A stretch of 64,000 bases of DNA from Bufo bufo. Its lineage: Eukaryota > Chordata > Amphibia > Anura > Bufonidae. Positions 12,994 through 24,275 of this stretch are shown here, one piece after another (the stretch's first letter is position 1; each line of letters opens with the position of its first letter). The position numbers and the translations under genes are program-made. The stretch spans positions 372,905,963 to 372,969,962 of the forward strand of contig NC_053392.1 of assembly GCF_905171765.1 (NCBI RefSeq), in the 5' to 3' direction. The notes under the pieces were generated by a model. That model was not told where the DNA came from and searched no databases. It saw only the letters and a list, made by a program, of their open reading frames with translations.

Positions 12994-13720
12994 GTAAATA
13001 TGATAAAGTACACAAACAATATCTTATCTAAACAGAGGTTGTCAAATAATAAGTGGTAGATACGAAATTCAAAGATAAATAACTGAAGAATACTGGGTGC
13101 CACTATGAGACATGAATCTACTGTGAGTAGAAAACAGTTAAATATTGGCATAAGATAGTCAAACATCAGGTATTCAGATGCGTCTGGCTACTTATAACCT
13201 TTCCACTAATTGATAATTTATAAAGTACCAAAATTAATGTTGGCATTGAACAGGTGCACAGGATTAGCTGCAACATCTGTATTGTTCTTTATATAGTTTG
13301 CCCAGCCGTCTGTGCTGAATATGGGATGTATATCTGGCCACTAATTAAAGACTATCACTGCAATCTGTCTGGAGAACTTCTAAATAATAAGAGGTCTTAT
13401 GATGTAAAAGGCTTGGTCATCATGTTGCCCAGAGCAAGCATATGCTTAAAAAACTGCAAACGAGTTTCACTACAAAAATAAGGCTACTATGTCTCTGGCT
13501 GTTTGATTACATAGCTACATGATGCTTTATTAGACTATGTTACATTTTGAGGAATACTTTCTAGCCTAGCCTACTTGTATAACATTTGTAGCCTGAGAGC
13601 AAATATCAGGACACAGCAACACAAGCCACAGATCACACTGTGGTCTGCATTGCAGAGAGCGGTGGGGAAAATGTGAGTGAGGTGTTTTCTGTTTTTTATT
13701 TTTTTTTACTGAATGTCCGC
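12994..13720. other. Unassigned sequence
   Basis: Short open frames (for example 13254-13481) show no recognisable domain. No inverted or tandem structure stands out. Confidence 0.5.
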
Positions 13721-14218
13721 ACTGCTGGGGGCACCAGGGAAGGGGGGAAGCAGATCATTATATATACCTTGCACTACTGCGTAGGAATGGAGGAGCATTA
13801 TATACTGGCACTACGGAGTACACTATATATATATACACTGGCACTATGGGGGGAGCATTATATATTGGAACTAGTAGGGAGCACTACAGGGGGACATTAG
13901 AGCCACTGGGAGCATTATCGTTATATTATTACTACTAGGGTACTGTAGGGGCACCCGGCACCCCTGCCGATCAGCTGTTTGAGGAGATGGCATGCGCTGT
14001 GCACATGTGCCATCTCTTTTCTCTCTTCCTGCTCCCTACTGTATGTCTATGGGACAGCAGCAGAGGACAGCACGCGTTATCTGCTCAAACAGCTGATTGG
14101 CGGGGGTATCAGGTGTTGGACGTCGGACTGTGTTTTTGGTACATTATTACAAGATTTGGGGCCCCATTTTTGATTTTGCCCAGGGCCACATTTTGTCTAA
14201 AACCGGCCCTGACTAAAC
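13721..14218. repeat. Degenerate tandem repeat and dispersed frog repeat
   Basis: The phrase gcattatata...ctggcactac recurs with variation between about 13750 and 13920, giving a diverged tandem array. The section ending at about 14210 (gggccccatttttgattttgcccagggcc ending in ctaaaaccggccctg) looks like a dispersed repeat rather than unique DNA. Frames at 13640-14244 reflect these repeats. Confidence 0.5.
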
Positions 14219-14485
14219 CCCTACCTCACAAAATCAGATACTAGGAGAGACCTCACACAGTTTGAGAAACTGATCGCCACTAAACTCCCTTACATACACC
14301 TACTGTCTCAGAATTACACCATACTCCAGCAAATGAAACACCCACAAAACAGAAAATATGTGTCTGAATGGGATAAAGACTTTGATATAACATGGACAGA
14401 GTCCAACGTCAAGCAGCTTTACCACTCTTCTCATGGTATCTCCCGATGCACATGCCTTCAAGAGAACTCATTCAAACTACAGTAA
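14219..14485 (+). pseudogene. L1-type LINE ORF2 fragment (post-RT region)
   Basis: An uninterrupted frame of about 88 codons ends at TAA 14483. It reads FEKLIATKLPYIHLLSQ, then KYVSEWDKDFDITWTESNV, then LYHSSHGISRCTCLQENSFK. The pattern W-x-x-D near the middle and S...C...QE.xFK is that of the region after the reverse transcriptase domain in L1 ORF2 proteins. Upstream RT and endonuclease domains are absent, so it is a short internal scrap. Family assignment is by motif memory. Confidence 0.6.
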
Positions 14486-14617
14486 TCATCAGATGAATTG
14501 TCTCAGCTCTGACATCTGCTAGAAATGTGTTCAGTCTCAAGGCTCCTATCTTTATATATGGTTATATATATTTGGGAAAATTAATAAAAAGATACTTGAA
14601 AAAGTAAAAAAAAAAAT

Positions 14618-14870
14618 ACACACTGGTAGATTGCTGCCACCAGGGAGATTGCTGCAGTAATCACGTATATATGCAGCTTAATTAAATTGAACTCTTCCCC
14701 CCCCCCCCAAATTTTTTTTTTTATTGCAACTGTGTGGAAACTGAATATATGTAAACAGACAATTGATGCTTGATGCTCAATCATCAATGCACACTGGTAG
14801 ATTGCTGTCACACTATGGGTAATCACGTATATATGCAGCTTAATTAAATTGAACCCCACAGAAAAAAAAG
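14618..14870. repeat. Tandem duplication of ~170 bp
   Basis: cacactggtagattgctg...atcacgtatatatgcagctt...aattaaattgaac occurs at about 14619-14690 and again at 14790-14855. The first copy is followed by a poly-C/poly-T run near 14696-14720. The minus-strand frame through both copies is the result of the duplication. Confidence 0.75.
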
Positions 14871-16300
14871 GATTTCTGTGAAATAAGGGGAATAAAATGT
14901 AAGTATTTTCTTGCAAGTAGCTGCTTTTGAGGTGCACCTGCACTTCTGATAGCATGCACAGTCAGCCACAGGTCCTGTCTCCTCTCTCCCTGGCTATAAG
15001 CTGCCCTGTTTCTCTTTATTATACACAACATATACAATTCTTCTTTGGAGTCTTAGCCTTTACCTTTACTGTCTATGGCAATAAGCTTGACTGATTTCTG
15101 ATTGTCCCTGATTATTTTTTTCACTCTTATTGACTCCCTAAGATCGGTTTCCTGACAGACACTGTAAGACCCAACCACCCTCATTCACAGCCCAGCACAG
15201 AATGATGTTCTGCTTGTCCTGCTAGGGCACCTCTCTACCTGCTGCAGCACTAGTTGGCTCATCAAGGCTGTCTGCCTGGGATCCAATCAGGGCAAGCACT
15301 CCTCCCCACTTCCTCTCAGGGTCATATGAGAACTCTTCTTCTTTCTCCGCTGAGAAGCACTAAAATGGCACTACACACCGTTTTAGTGGGTTCGTCCGAA
15401 ACAAACCTGAAAATATTCAAGGTCGTCTGCCGTCCAAAAGATAGCAAAGTTTGGACTGAACCCGGTTCGGTCCGAACTGGTTCGCTCATGCTTAATTGTG
15501 ATCATTATTGCTTGGGATAAATGAACAAAAAATAGATGCACAAATGCAGAAAAAAATTGTTAATAGCTGAATTAGTAGGTTTGGCCAACATTTATTGAAA
15601 GTACGTATATGGCCAGAGTACCTGAAAAGCTGCTGTTGTCTGGGGCAATATTAGTTAATGTTCCTCTCACCATCTTCTTACTACATTGGCATGAATATCC
15701 ATAAGAAATGGAAACAGTATGTTCCATTCTCTTTGTACACCTGGCTTAGCTCTAATGTCGCTTGCATACTTTACACATCTGCTCACAATTTATGCAAGTG
15801 AAAAAAACTGATATTGACAACTACTTCATCATTTAACCCAATTTGGGTTCCCTGGTTCCATATGTCTTCTGTAAATGGGAAAAAAAATTGACCCCCAACA
15901 AGGTTAGCTTTTGAAATCATGTGTACATTGAAGCCTGCTGGTCACCATGCAATAATTGTTTCCTAATAACACTATGAGTGATGAACACCAAGAATGCTTA
16001 AACACAAGTGGCAATTAAAAAATATTACCATAGTAAAATACTATGCTCAACCTCTGTTTCATGGTATAAACAAAATTATTCTTTATTAAAATAAAAATAA
16101 AAACACTTAAAAGTATTCATGATAAAAGGTAACTTCTCCTTTAGAAATGCTATATAATATTCAGATCAATAGCCATAAATTATTCCCCAAAAGCAAAATA
16201 ATCAAAATAGTTTTTACATACAATGTGGTGATCACAATGCTCTGAAATACATTACTAAAAAATTAAGCATCAGTATAACCCCAAGCCACTTAAACTTGAG
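14871..16300. other. Mostly unassigned sequence with a possible hAT end
   Basis: The 15390-15495 stretch (ggttcggtccgaactggttcgctcatgctta) resembles the tip of a hAT MITE, where the cagttcgg / gagcgaac type of end is usual, but no partner end or 8-bp duplication was found. The rest shows no gene or repeat. Confidence 0.35.
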
Positions 16301-16645
16301 GCATATCTAATCAATCTATTCAGTTAGAATGCATAAGCTGTTGTGAATCAATTCCACCTACTTTGGTGCAAACGTAAAATAATAACAGGTGCACTAGTGG
16401 GACATCAGCAAGGCAACCCCCAAAAAGCAAAAAGATTTGCAGGTAATGGTCCATCTTAAATGTCTCTCCTCTAGTTCTACATTTTGCTTGTGTCCTTGTT
16501 ACTTACTACTCATAGTATGAGGTGGTACCTGTGGCCCTATCAGGATGAATAGGTAGTCCTGGTCCCCCAGGATAGCACATCCATGTGTGCTGCCAAAATA
16601 AAGTTTGCTGTGTCTCCCAGCACAGTCTCAAGAGCTTAGAGGCTA

Positions 16646-18266
16646 CAGTCATGTGAAAAAATTAGGACACCCTTTGAAAGCATGTGGTTTTTTGTAACAT
16701 TTTTAATAAATGGTTATTTCATCTCCGTTTCAACAATACAGAGAGATTAAAGTAATCCAACTAAACAAAGAAAACTGAAGAAAAGTCTTTTCAAGATCTT
16801 CTGTAAATGTCATTCTACAAAAATGCCTATTCTAACTGAGGAAAAAGATAGGACACCCTCACATGTATTCCCTCTTAAATTGGCTCAGATCTCACACAGG
16901 TATATCACACCAGGTGCACATAATTAGTAGATCGTTACTCTGCATGTTGAATGAGGCTTGCCCTATTTAAACCTCAGACATTTAGTTTGGTGTGCTCCTG
17001 ACTGTTGAAGTGAGAGTGAGCACCATGGTGAGAGCAAAAGAGCTGTCAGAGGACTTCAGAAAAAAGATTGTAGCAGCCTATGAGTCTGGGAAGGGATTTA
17101 AAAAGATCTTAAAAGATTTTGAAATCAGCCATTCCACTGTCCGGAAGATAGTCTACAAGTGGAGGGCTTTCAAAACAACTGCCAACATGCCCAGGACTGG
17201 TCGCCCCAGCAAGTTCACCCCAAGAGCAGACCGCAAGATGCTAAAAGAGGTATCCAAAAACCCTAAAGTGTCATCTCGAGAACTACAGCAGGCTCTGGCT
17301 ACTGTTGATGTAGAAGTACATGCCTCTACAATCAGAAAGAGACTGTACAAGTTTAACTTGCATGGGAGGTGTGCAAGGAGGAAACCTTTGCTTTCCAAGA
17401 GAAACATCGAGGCCAGACTGACATTTGCCAGCGATAAAGTTGACAAAGACCAGGACTTCTGGAATAATGTTCTTTGGACAGATGAGTCCAAAATTGAATT
17501 ATTTGGACACAACAGCAGAGGACATGTTTGGCGTAAACCAAACACAGCATTCCAAGAAAAGAACCTCATACCAACTGTGAAGCATGGAGGTGGAAGTGTC
17601 ATGGTTTGGGGCTGCTTTGCTGCAGCAGGACCTGGTCAGCTCACCATCATAGAATCCACGATGAATTCTACTGTGTATCATAAGGTGCTTGAAGAACATG
17701 TGAGACCATCAGTTAGAAAATTAAAGCTGAAGCGGAACTGGACCATGCAACATGACAATGACCCAAAACATACTAGTAAATCAACCAAAGATTGGCTGAA
17801 AAAGAAGAAATGGAGAGTCCTGGAATGGCCAAGTCAAAGTCCAGATTTGAATCCCATTGAGATGCTGTGGGGTGACTTGAAAAGGGCTGTACGTGCAAGA
17901 AACCCCTCAAACATCTCACAGCTGAAAAAGTTCTGCATTGAGGAGTGGGGTAAAATTTCCTCAGACCGATGTCGAAGACTGGTAGATGGCTACAAGAACC
18001 GTCTCACTGCAGTTATTTCAGCCAAAGGAGGTAACACTCGCTATTAGGGGCAAGGGTGTCCTATCTTTTTCCTCAGTTAGAATAGGCATTTTTGTAGAAT
18101 GACATTTACAGAAGATCTTGAAAAGACTTTTCTTCAGTTTTCTTTGTTTAGTCGGATTACTTTAATCTCTCTGTATTGTTGAAACGGAGATGAAATAACC
18201 ATTTATTAAAAATGTTACAAAAAACCACATGCTTTCAAAGGGTGTCCTAATTTTTTCACAAGACTG
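16646..18266 (+). mobile_element. Apparently intact Tc1 transposon C (1621 bp)
   Basis: TA flanks both ends (16644-16645 and 18267-18268). The terminal inverted repeats run 16646-16859 and 18053-18266, about 214 bp, and by eye differ at only two positions (one in the outer tip, one near the middle). Between them is an uninterrupted transposase gene. Length, repeats and gene all fit a complete, young Tc1 element. It sits within an older Tc1 transposase gene. Confidence 0.95.
17025..18047 (+). CDS. Tc1 transposase, intact, 340 aa
   Basis: Cuts and rejoins the ends of its element at TA sites. The frame opens at 16992, but the ATG at 17025 (MVRAKELSEDFRKKIVAAYE) gives the standard Tc1 start and the usual 340-residue length. 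Residues 1-110 form the paired-like helix-turn-helix regions, with a GRPSKF hook at 59-64 and a basic CARRKP stretch at 116-121. The DDE domain has D153 in LWTDESKIELFG, D244 in MQHDNDPKHTS and E279 in [13 protein letters not shown], with 34 residues between the last two (DD34E). The glycine-rich KHGGGSVMVWGCF box is at 187-198. There is no stop or frameshift. It is the best candidate for an active protein in the window. Residue-level activity cannot be judged from sequence alone. Confidence 0.93.
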   Translation: MVRAKELSEDFRKKIVAAYESGKGFKKILKDFEISHSTVRKIVYKWRAFKTTANMPRTGRPSKFTPRADRKMLKEVSKNPKVSSRELQQALATVDVEVHASTIRKRLYKFNLHGRCARRKPLLSKRNIEARLTFASDKVDKDQDFWNNVLWTDESKIELFGHNSRGHVWRKPNTAFQEKNLIPTVKHGGGSVMVWGCFAAAGPGQLTIIESTMNSTVYHKVLEEHVRPSVRKLKLKRNWTMQHDNDPKHTSKSTKDWLKKKKWRVLEWPSQSPDLNPIEMLWGDLKRAVRARNPSNISQLKKFCIEEWGKISSDRCRRLVDGYKNRLTAVISAKGGNTRY

Positions 18267-18875
18267 TATATCAGGACATAGGCCATTACATGAGAAGAGC
18301 TGGACAGGGCCATAGATGGACATCAACCCAGTACCAGGACCGATATCTGCTTCTTTATGCAAGGAGGAATAGGAGGATTGCTGCTAGATCCCCACAAAAT
18401 TACCTCCAGTGGCTATTGGTCTTCATATTTCTGATCAAACTGTCAAAACAGAATCCATAAGAGTAACATGAAGGCCCAAAGCCCTGTAGTGAGACCTGTG
18501 CTCACAGTTCAGCTCCATGCTGTATTTCACACATCAGAGTAGGTTCACACTGAGCACATACATGTGATTAACATGAAAGAGTCTAAAAATGCATGGGTGA
18601 TCATTATACTGCCTACAACTAGTAATGAGCAGCATAGGCAATATTTGTTTTCACTATATTTCACAAATTTTTGTCCTAATATTTGCAAAAAAATTGAAAA
18701 TTCTAGAATTCGTGATATTCAGTCATTATTTTCTTGATTGCGAAAATCGGCAATGTAATATGCGGTATTGCGCGCGCAATACAGGCATGGCTCACTTTTG
18801 CTACATTTTTCAAGCTGCTAGAAGTTTCCTGAGACTAGAGATGCACAGTATAGTAAGTCATACAGTAGCTATCTG

Positions 18876-18877
<2 letters not shown>

Positions 18878-18920
<43 letters not shown>
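18878..18920. repeat. (TA)n microsatellite
   Basis: About 21 TA units run up to the Tc1 MITE tip at 18921; a short TATATAT continues at 21453-21459 beyond the inserted block, so Tc1-type elements landed within a TA tract, which is their target dinucleotide. Confidence 0.95.
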
Positions 18921-18923
<3 letters not shown>

Positions 18924-19879
18924 TACAGACCAAAAGTTTGGACACACCTTCTCATTCAAAGAGTTTTCTTTATTTTCATGACTATGAAAATTGTAGATTC
19001 ACACTGAAGGCATCAAAACTATGAATTAACACATGTGGAATTATACACATAACAAACAAGTGTGAAAGAACTGAAAATATGTCATATTCTAGGTTCTTCA
19101 AAGTAGCCACCTTTTGCTTTGATTACTGCTTTGCACACTCTTGGCATTCTCTTGATGAGCTTCAAGAGGTAGTCCCCTGAAATGGTCTTCCAACAGTCTT
19201 GAAGGAGTTCCCAGAGATGCTTAGCACTTGTTGGCCCTTTTGCCTTCACTCTGCGGTTCAGCTCACCCCAAACCATCTTGATTGGGTTCAGGTCCGGTGA
19301 CTGTGGAGGCCAGGTCATCTGGCGCAGCACCCCATCACTCTCCTTCATGGTCAAATAGCCCTTACTTTCAAAGGTTTCCCAATTTTTCGGCTGACTGACT
19401 GACCTTCATTTCTTAAAGTAATGATGGCCACTCGTTTTTCTTTAATTAGCTGCTTTTTTCTTGCCATAAAACAAATTCTAACAGTCTATTCAGTAGAAAT
19501 ATCATCTGTGTATCCACCTGACTTCTCCTCAACGCAACTTATGGTCCCAACCCCATTTATAAGGCAAGAAATCCCACTTATTAAACCTGACAGGGCACAC
19601 CTGTGAAGTGAAAACCATTTCAGGGGACTACCTCTTGAAGCTCATCAAGAGAATGCCAAGAGTGTGCAAAGCAGTAATCAAAGCAAAAGGTGGCTACTTT
19701 GAAGAACCTAGAATATTACATATTTTCAGTTGTTTCACACTTGTTTGTTATGTGTATAATTCCACATGTGTTAATTCATAGTTTTGATGCCTTCAGTGTG
19801 AATCTACAATTTTCATAGTCATGAAAATAAAGAAAACTCTTTGAATGAGAAGGTGTGTCTAAACTTTTGGTCTGTACTG
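18921..19879 (-). mobile_element. Non-autonomous Tc1 element, copy 2 (959 bp)
   Basis: Same tips and long inverted repeats as copy 1, in the opposite orientation. The C-terminal transposase remnant reads from 19354 to 19082 on the minus strand ([20 protein letters not shown]), and the N-terminal start lies near 19465. In the signature NPIE the glutamate has become lysine. TA flanks both sides. To its right the flank is PLE sequence (19880-19919) identical in position to the flank of copy 3. Confidence 0.92.
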
Positions 19880-19919
19880 TATATGCCTACATTTTGTCCC
19901 AGTCCATTGACACCGGACG
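19880..19919 (-). mobile_element. 40-bp scrap of PLE reverse transcriptase
   Basis: The reverse complement of this piece matches PLE2 at about 24820-24859 (cggtgt.aatggactgggac then aaaatgtaggcatata) with one visible change. In both places a Tc1 MITE begins at exactly the next base. It is the only PLE sequence retained at this locus and joins directly to the truncated left end of Tc1 element D. Confidence 0.85.
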
Positions 19920-21453
19920 TGCAGAATTATTAGGCAAATGAGTATTTTGACCACATCATCCTCTATTATGCATGTTGTCTTACTCCAAGCTGTATAGGCT
20001 CGAAAGCCTACTACCAATTAGGCATATTAGGTGATGTGCATCTCTGTAATAATAAGGGGTGTGGTCTAATGACATCAACACCCTATATTAGGTGTGCATA
20101 ATTATTAGGCAACTTCCTTTCCTTTGGCAAAATGGGCCAAAAGAAGGACTTGACAGGCTCAGAAAAGTCAAAAATAGTGAGATATCTTGCAGAGGGATGC
20201 AGCACTCTTAAAATTGCAAAGCTTCTGAAGCGTGATCATCGAACAATCAAGCGTTTCATTCAAAATAGTCAACAGGGTCGCAAGAAGCGTGTGGAAAAAC
20301 CAAGGCGCAAAATAACTGCCCATGAACTGAGAAAAGTCAAGCGTGCAGCTGCCAAGATGCCACTTGCCACCAGTTTGGCCATATTTCAGAGCTACAACAT
20401 CACTGGAGTGCCCAAAAGCACAAGGTGTGCAATACTCAGAGACATGGCCAAGGTAAGAAAGGCTGAAAGACGACCACCACTGAACAAGACACACAAGCTG
20501 AAACGTCAAGACTGATTTTTCTAAGGTTTTATGGACCGATGAAATGAGAGTGAGTCTTGATGGGCCAGATGGATGGGCCCATGGCTGGATTGGTAAAGGG
20601 CAGAGAGCTCCAGTCCGACTCAGACGCCAGCAAGGTGGAGGTGGAGTACTGGTTTGGGCTGGTATCATCAAAGATGAGCTTGTGGGGCCTTTTCGGGTTG
20701 AGGATGGAGTCAAGCTCAACTCCCAGTCCTACTGCCAGCTTCTGGAAGACACCTTCTTCAAGCAGTGGTACAGGAAGAAGTCTGCATCCTTCAAGAAAAA
20801 CATGATTTTCATGCAGGACAATGCCCCATCACACGCGTCCAAGTACTCCACAGCGTGGCTGGCAAGAAAGGGTATAAAAGAAGAAAATCTAATGACATGG
20901 CCTCCTTGTTCACCTGATCTGAACCCCATTGAGAACCTGTGGTCCATCATCAAATGTGAGATTTACAAGGAGGGAAAACAGTACACCTCTCTGAACAGTG
21001 TCTGGGAGGCTGTGGTTGCTGCTGCACGCAATGTTGATGGTGAACAGATCAAAACACTGACAGAATCCATGGATGGCAGGCTTTTGAGTGTTCTTGCAAA
21101 GAAAGGTGGCTATATTGGTCACTGATTTGTTTTTGTTTTGTTTTTGAATGTCAGAAATGTATATTTGTGAATGTTGAGATGTTATATTGGTTTCACTGGT
21201 AAAAATAAATAATTGAAATGGGTATATATTTGTTTTTTGTTAAGTTGCCTAATAATTATGCACAGTAATAGTCACCTGCACACACAGATATCCCCCTAAA
21301 ATAGCTAAAACTAAAAACAAACTAAAAACTACTTCCAAAAATATTCAGCTTTGATATTAATGAGTTTTTTGGGTTCATTGAGAACATGGTTGTTGTTCAA
21401 TAATAAAATTAATCCTCAAAAATACAACTTGCCTAATAATTCTGCACTCCCTG
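19920..21453 (+). mobile_element. Tc1/mariner element D (DD37E type), left tip lost
   Basis: The right tip ends tgcactccctg with TA at 21454-21455; the left end matches (gtgcagaattattaggcaa) but lacks its first few bases, replaced by the PLE scrap. A transposase relic lies at 20132-21125. Inside the hAT at 18620-21801. Confidence 0.85.
20132..21125 (+). pseudogene. DD37E Tc1/mariner transposase with internal deletion
   Basis: The N-terminal frame (20132-20515) starts MGQKKDLTGSEKSKIVRYLA and carries the helix-turn-helix and a basic KKRVEKPRRK linker. It stops at 20513 soon after KTHKLKRQD. The second frame resumes immediately with FSKVLWTDEMRVSLDGPDGW (first aspartate) and runs to 21125: FMQDNAPSHASKY (second aspartate), [14 protein letters not shown] (glutamate), end KKGGYIGH. 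I count 37 residues between the second aspartate and the glutamate, hence DD37E rather than DD34E. The joint at about 20512 looks like a short deletion between aagact-type direct repeats that shifts the frame. Otherwise well preserved; one lesion separates it from a full-length reading. Confidence 0.88.
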
Positions 21454-22215
21454 TATATATGAGCTAACTAACTATCTAATGTAATTGAGTAAGGCTCCAG
21501 ATCACTCAACATAGCACAGAGCACAGCAATGACACTGTTCTCTCTCTCAGAACTGCAAAAAACAGCAGAAAATGGCTGCTGGGGAGTTTCCTATATAGGC
21601 AACTTTCCTATTGGTTGCTAAGCTCAGACAAAGAGCCTTCATATAGGTCCACAAGCAAGAAGCAGTGAGGGTACTGATGAAAAAAATCTAGAATATTCGC
21701 GATTACGAAGATATAGCACTATATTCTAGATCTTTGCGAATTCTCGAAGGGCCGATATTCACGATAAAAATTCGCGATTAGAATATTTGCATTCAACACT
21801 ACCTACGACATTATCTAACATGAATGTTTGATGGTGGGTCACTGATTGTCTAGTGAGGCATATCCTTGGAGAGTCACACAAATCTCCACATGATAGTTAA
21901 CAGTACCCTGACTGTTGTTAAGTGCCAGGATGAAATCCATAGAGACATTGTCAGACCTACTCTGGTGCAATGGGCCCTGAGTTCCTCCTGGTGCAGGAAA
22001 ATCCCTGGCCTCGTGCAGACAGTTGTTGGATGATGAAGGCATGGATGATTGCATACAACACCACCACAGACCATAGACTGTCCAGGAGCTCACTGATGCC
22101 CTAATCATACATTTGGGAAGAGATTCCCCAGGACACCATCCGCCATCTCATCAGGAGCATACCCAAAAGTTGTCGGAAGTGCATACAGACACGTAAAGGA
22201 CTTACCCGCTGTAAT

Positions 22216-23406
22216 GCAGTGGATATGGACCTATGTCCCACTGAACAGATTTGACTTTGGGGCTAATCTTGAGGACATCCTCTTGGTGTTCATTCTTTTA
22301 CCTGCAACTAAGATCTGGACTTGGTTACAGGGGCCACCAGGTTACTGCTTCTTAGAATACTTCTGAGGCTACTGACTGAGGTGGTTCAAGAGACACCAGT
22401 GAATGGCATCAAGGGTATAGGCAGAAAAATGGTCAGAACTAGGTAAGCCAAGGTCAAGACTGGTAAACTTTGTTCAATACAGTAAAACAGGCAGTAGGTC
22501 AGAGTTGGTGGCACAGGGTCAGTATGGCAATCAGGTAGAGGACAGGCATGCAATGTCAGAACACAAAATAGTGGCACACCTTTGCAAGAACTATATAAGG
22601 ACTAGGAACCTTATTGCTCAGGCATCCTTATATACCCCAGGGAACACCATCATAGGCTGGGGGCAGATGAGCCTGGATATGTTGGCCCTTTCTCAGCAGT
22701 GGAGAGCACACACACCTTGTGGGAGTAGACACAAGCAGGAAGAAGGACGGGGCATAGCCAGAAGCAGCACGGACAGCAGAATAGTGGAAAGGGTGATTAT
22801 TTGGCAGTGCTCATTTGGAGAGGAGAGATGCTGGTGGACACAAAGTACTGGCATTAGGCTGGGTTAACATCATGTTTTTGTCTTAAATTTAATGTATACA
22901 AGAAACATATACATTAAACAGATGCCTCAAATGGATGCCATGCCATACAGTGTCATCCATCACCATAGAGTTCCAATGTTAAACAAAATTGTATACATTA
23001 ACTTATACATGTTTTTGCTAGAATCTACAGGATGGAAAAGCGTTGCATACTCTGCTTTTGCATCCTTTTTTCCCAATGTATATGTTAAAGGTAGAGCAAA
23101 AATGTGATGTGAACCCATTCTAGCACACGCTGCTGACTCCCATTATGAATTGCCGTGATTCACACTAATTTGATTCACCTGTGATATGAATTATTTACTT
23201 TTATATTGGGGGTAATTTGGAATCCAGATCTCAATTGGTTGATGATTTAGCTGTCCACTGACTGAAACTATCTAAATCTCTTTGTTGCCCATTGCAACAT
23301 ATCACGGCATGGTTTTCATTTTGAAATTCCCAAATGAGTAATCACACAACAAGGGGGTGTACCAGTCAAATGTGTGTAATAACAATAGGCACCAAAAATA
23401 GAAAAT
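22216..23406. other. Unassigned sequence
   Basis: Contains only short frames (for example 22505-22867, 120 codons, no known domain, low-complexity composition). No terminal repeats or tandem structure noted. Confidence 0.5.
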
Positions 23407-24208
23407 TGTCAAAATCACAGGAATATAGGTTGCCTCTAAAATGTAACTTTTGATGATAAAACCTAATATAATAGGCCCATATACAAATGAAATAATTAAA
23501 AAGCATGCATGCTTCAGTGTCCATGCCACACAGAATGGTGAAGATATAGGCAGTTGTAAGATAAACAATTGCTGAGAGGTGGAGTTAGAAGAATGGGGGT
23601 ACAGGTCAAGAGGGAGAATGGTACTGGGTCTCTTCCCCAATAACTCCCTATAGTCTAACTCTCATTCAAGCCCTCTCTGTATGTCCCTGGGTGTCCCTTC
23701 AACAGTAACAGCGATGACTGCCCAGCTTCGTCAGGGAATTGCAAACACCCCAAGTACATACATGCAAGATACCAAGCGCACTCATGCCAACGCGTTTAAA
23801 TGGCCAAATCATAGGCCAGATCATCAGGGGACCAGCAGAACAATGCAAAGAGTGGTCACAGTAGCCACACAGTTAGGTCGCTTAATAGTTCAGCAAAAAC
23901 AACCAGACAAAGTATAGCAACATTAAACTGCTTAAAGCAGATACTCAGCCCTCCATGTATGGATGTCCATGGCGCAGCTGAAGTCCTCGCCTGCTTATGT
24001 CAATGGCAACGGTGCTAGCCCGGACTGGCGTTATTCAAAGCCAGCATGGGTTCGAATAGGGTCCGCCCACCTGGTCACATGATCCATCATGCGGGCTGTG
24101 ATGTGATTAGTCAAGAGTCAGGAGCCGCATCATCAGGAGCTCCGTCGCGCGAGCTGTGACGTGGATGATCACATGTTGGCCACGTCAAAGGAGCAAACAC
24201 ATGATAGT
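23407..24208 (-). repeat. Left inverted arm of PLE2
   Basis: Starts tgtcaaaatcacagg and is the reverse complement of 27619-28430 with scattered changes. Its hammerhead-like motif (minus strand, about 23773-23830) has CTGATGA intact, but the GAAAC box reads TAAAC, so this copy is degraded. Confidence 0.88.
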
Positions 24209-24275
24209 GCACACTTCATCTTTCAACCTGTTCAGTTAGATCAAAGACAGGGAAAGTAAAGAACTGGGCATTCCC

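Larger units (their letters stand above)
18620..21801. mobile_element. hAT element with nested Tc1 insertions
   Basis: Starts TAGTAATGAGC and ends in CAACACTA; the flanks cctacaac (18612-18619) and cctacgac (21802-21809) are an 8-bp target duplication with one change. Its own remaining sequence (about 18620-18880 and 21456-21801) is AT-rich with ATTCGCGA-type motifs and encodes nothing recognisable, so it is non-autonomous. The interior is filled by a (TA)n tract, Tc1 MITE copy 2, a PLE scrap and Tc1 element D. The two tips are only partly complementary (TAGT.AT/TTGA), as expected for an old copy. Confidence 0.75.
16511..22215 (+). pseudogene. Old Tc1 transposase gene split by two later transposons
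   Basis: Three separated blocks belong to one Tc1 transposase of another family. 16511-16645 encodes an N-terminal helix-turn-helix ending FAVSPSTVSRA. 18267-18611 continues RRAGQGHRWTSTQYQDRYLL and LYARRNRRIAARSPQNYLQ with later stops. 21810-22215 is the C-terminal half, including the TVQELTDAL and IPQDTIRHLIRSIPK segments with a frameshift and a deletion. The breaks coincide exactly with the TA duplication of the intact Tc1 at 16646-18266 and the 8-bp duplication of the hAT at 18620-21801. Many stops and shifts; terminal repeats not found, though the 5' leader probably reaches back to about 16300. Family recognised from memory of a widespread vertebrate repeat. Confidence 0.75.

Noticed and set aside
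17153..17699. Minus-strand frames up to 149 codons opposite the Tc1 transposase
   Set aside because: Shadow frames of the plus-strand transposase gene.
20168..20719. 183-codon minus-strand frame
   Set aside because: Antisense of the DD37E transposase; no domain of its own.
22505..22867. 120-codon frame as a possible host exon
   Set aside because: No recognisable domain, no convincing splice or codon signal, in transposon-rich surroundings.
23773..23830. Second hammerhead-like motif in the left arm of PLE2
   Set aside because: The GAAAC box reads TAAAC, so it was not listed as a separate ncRNA.
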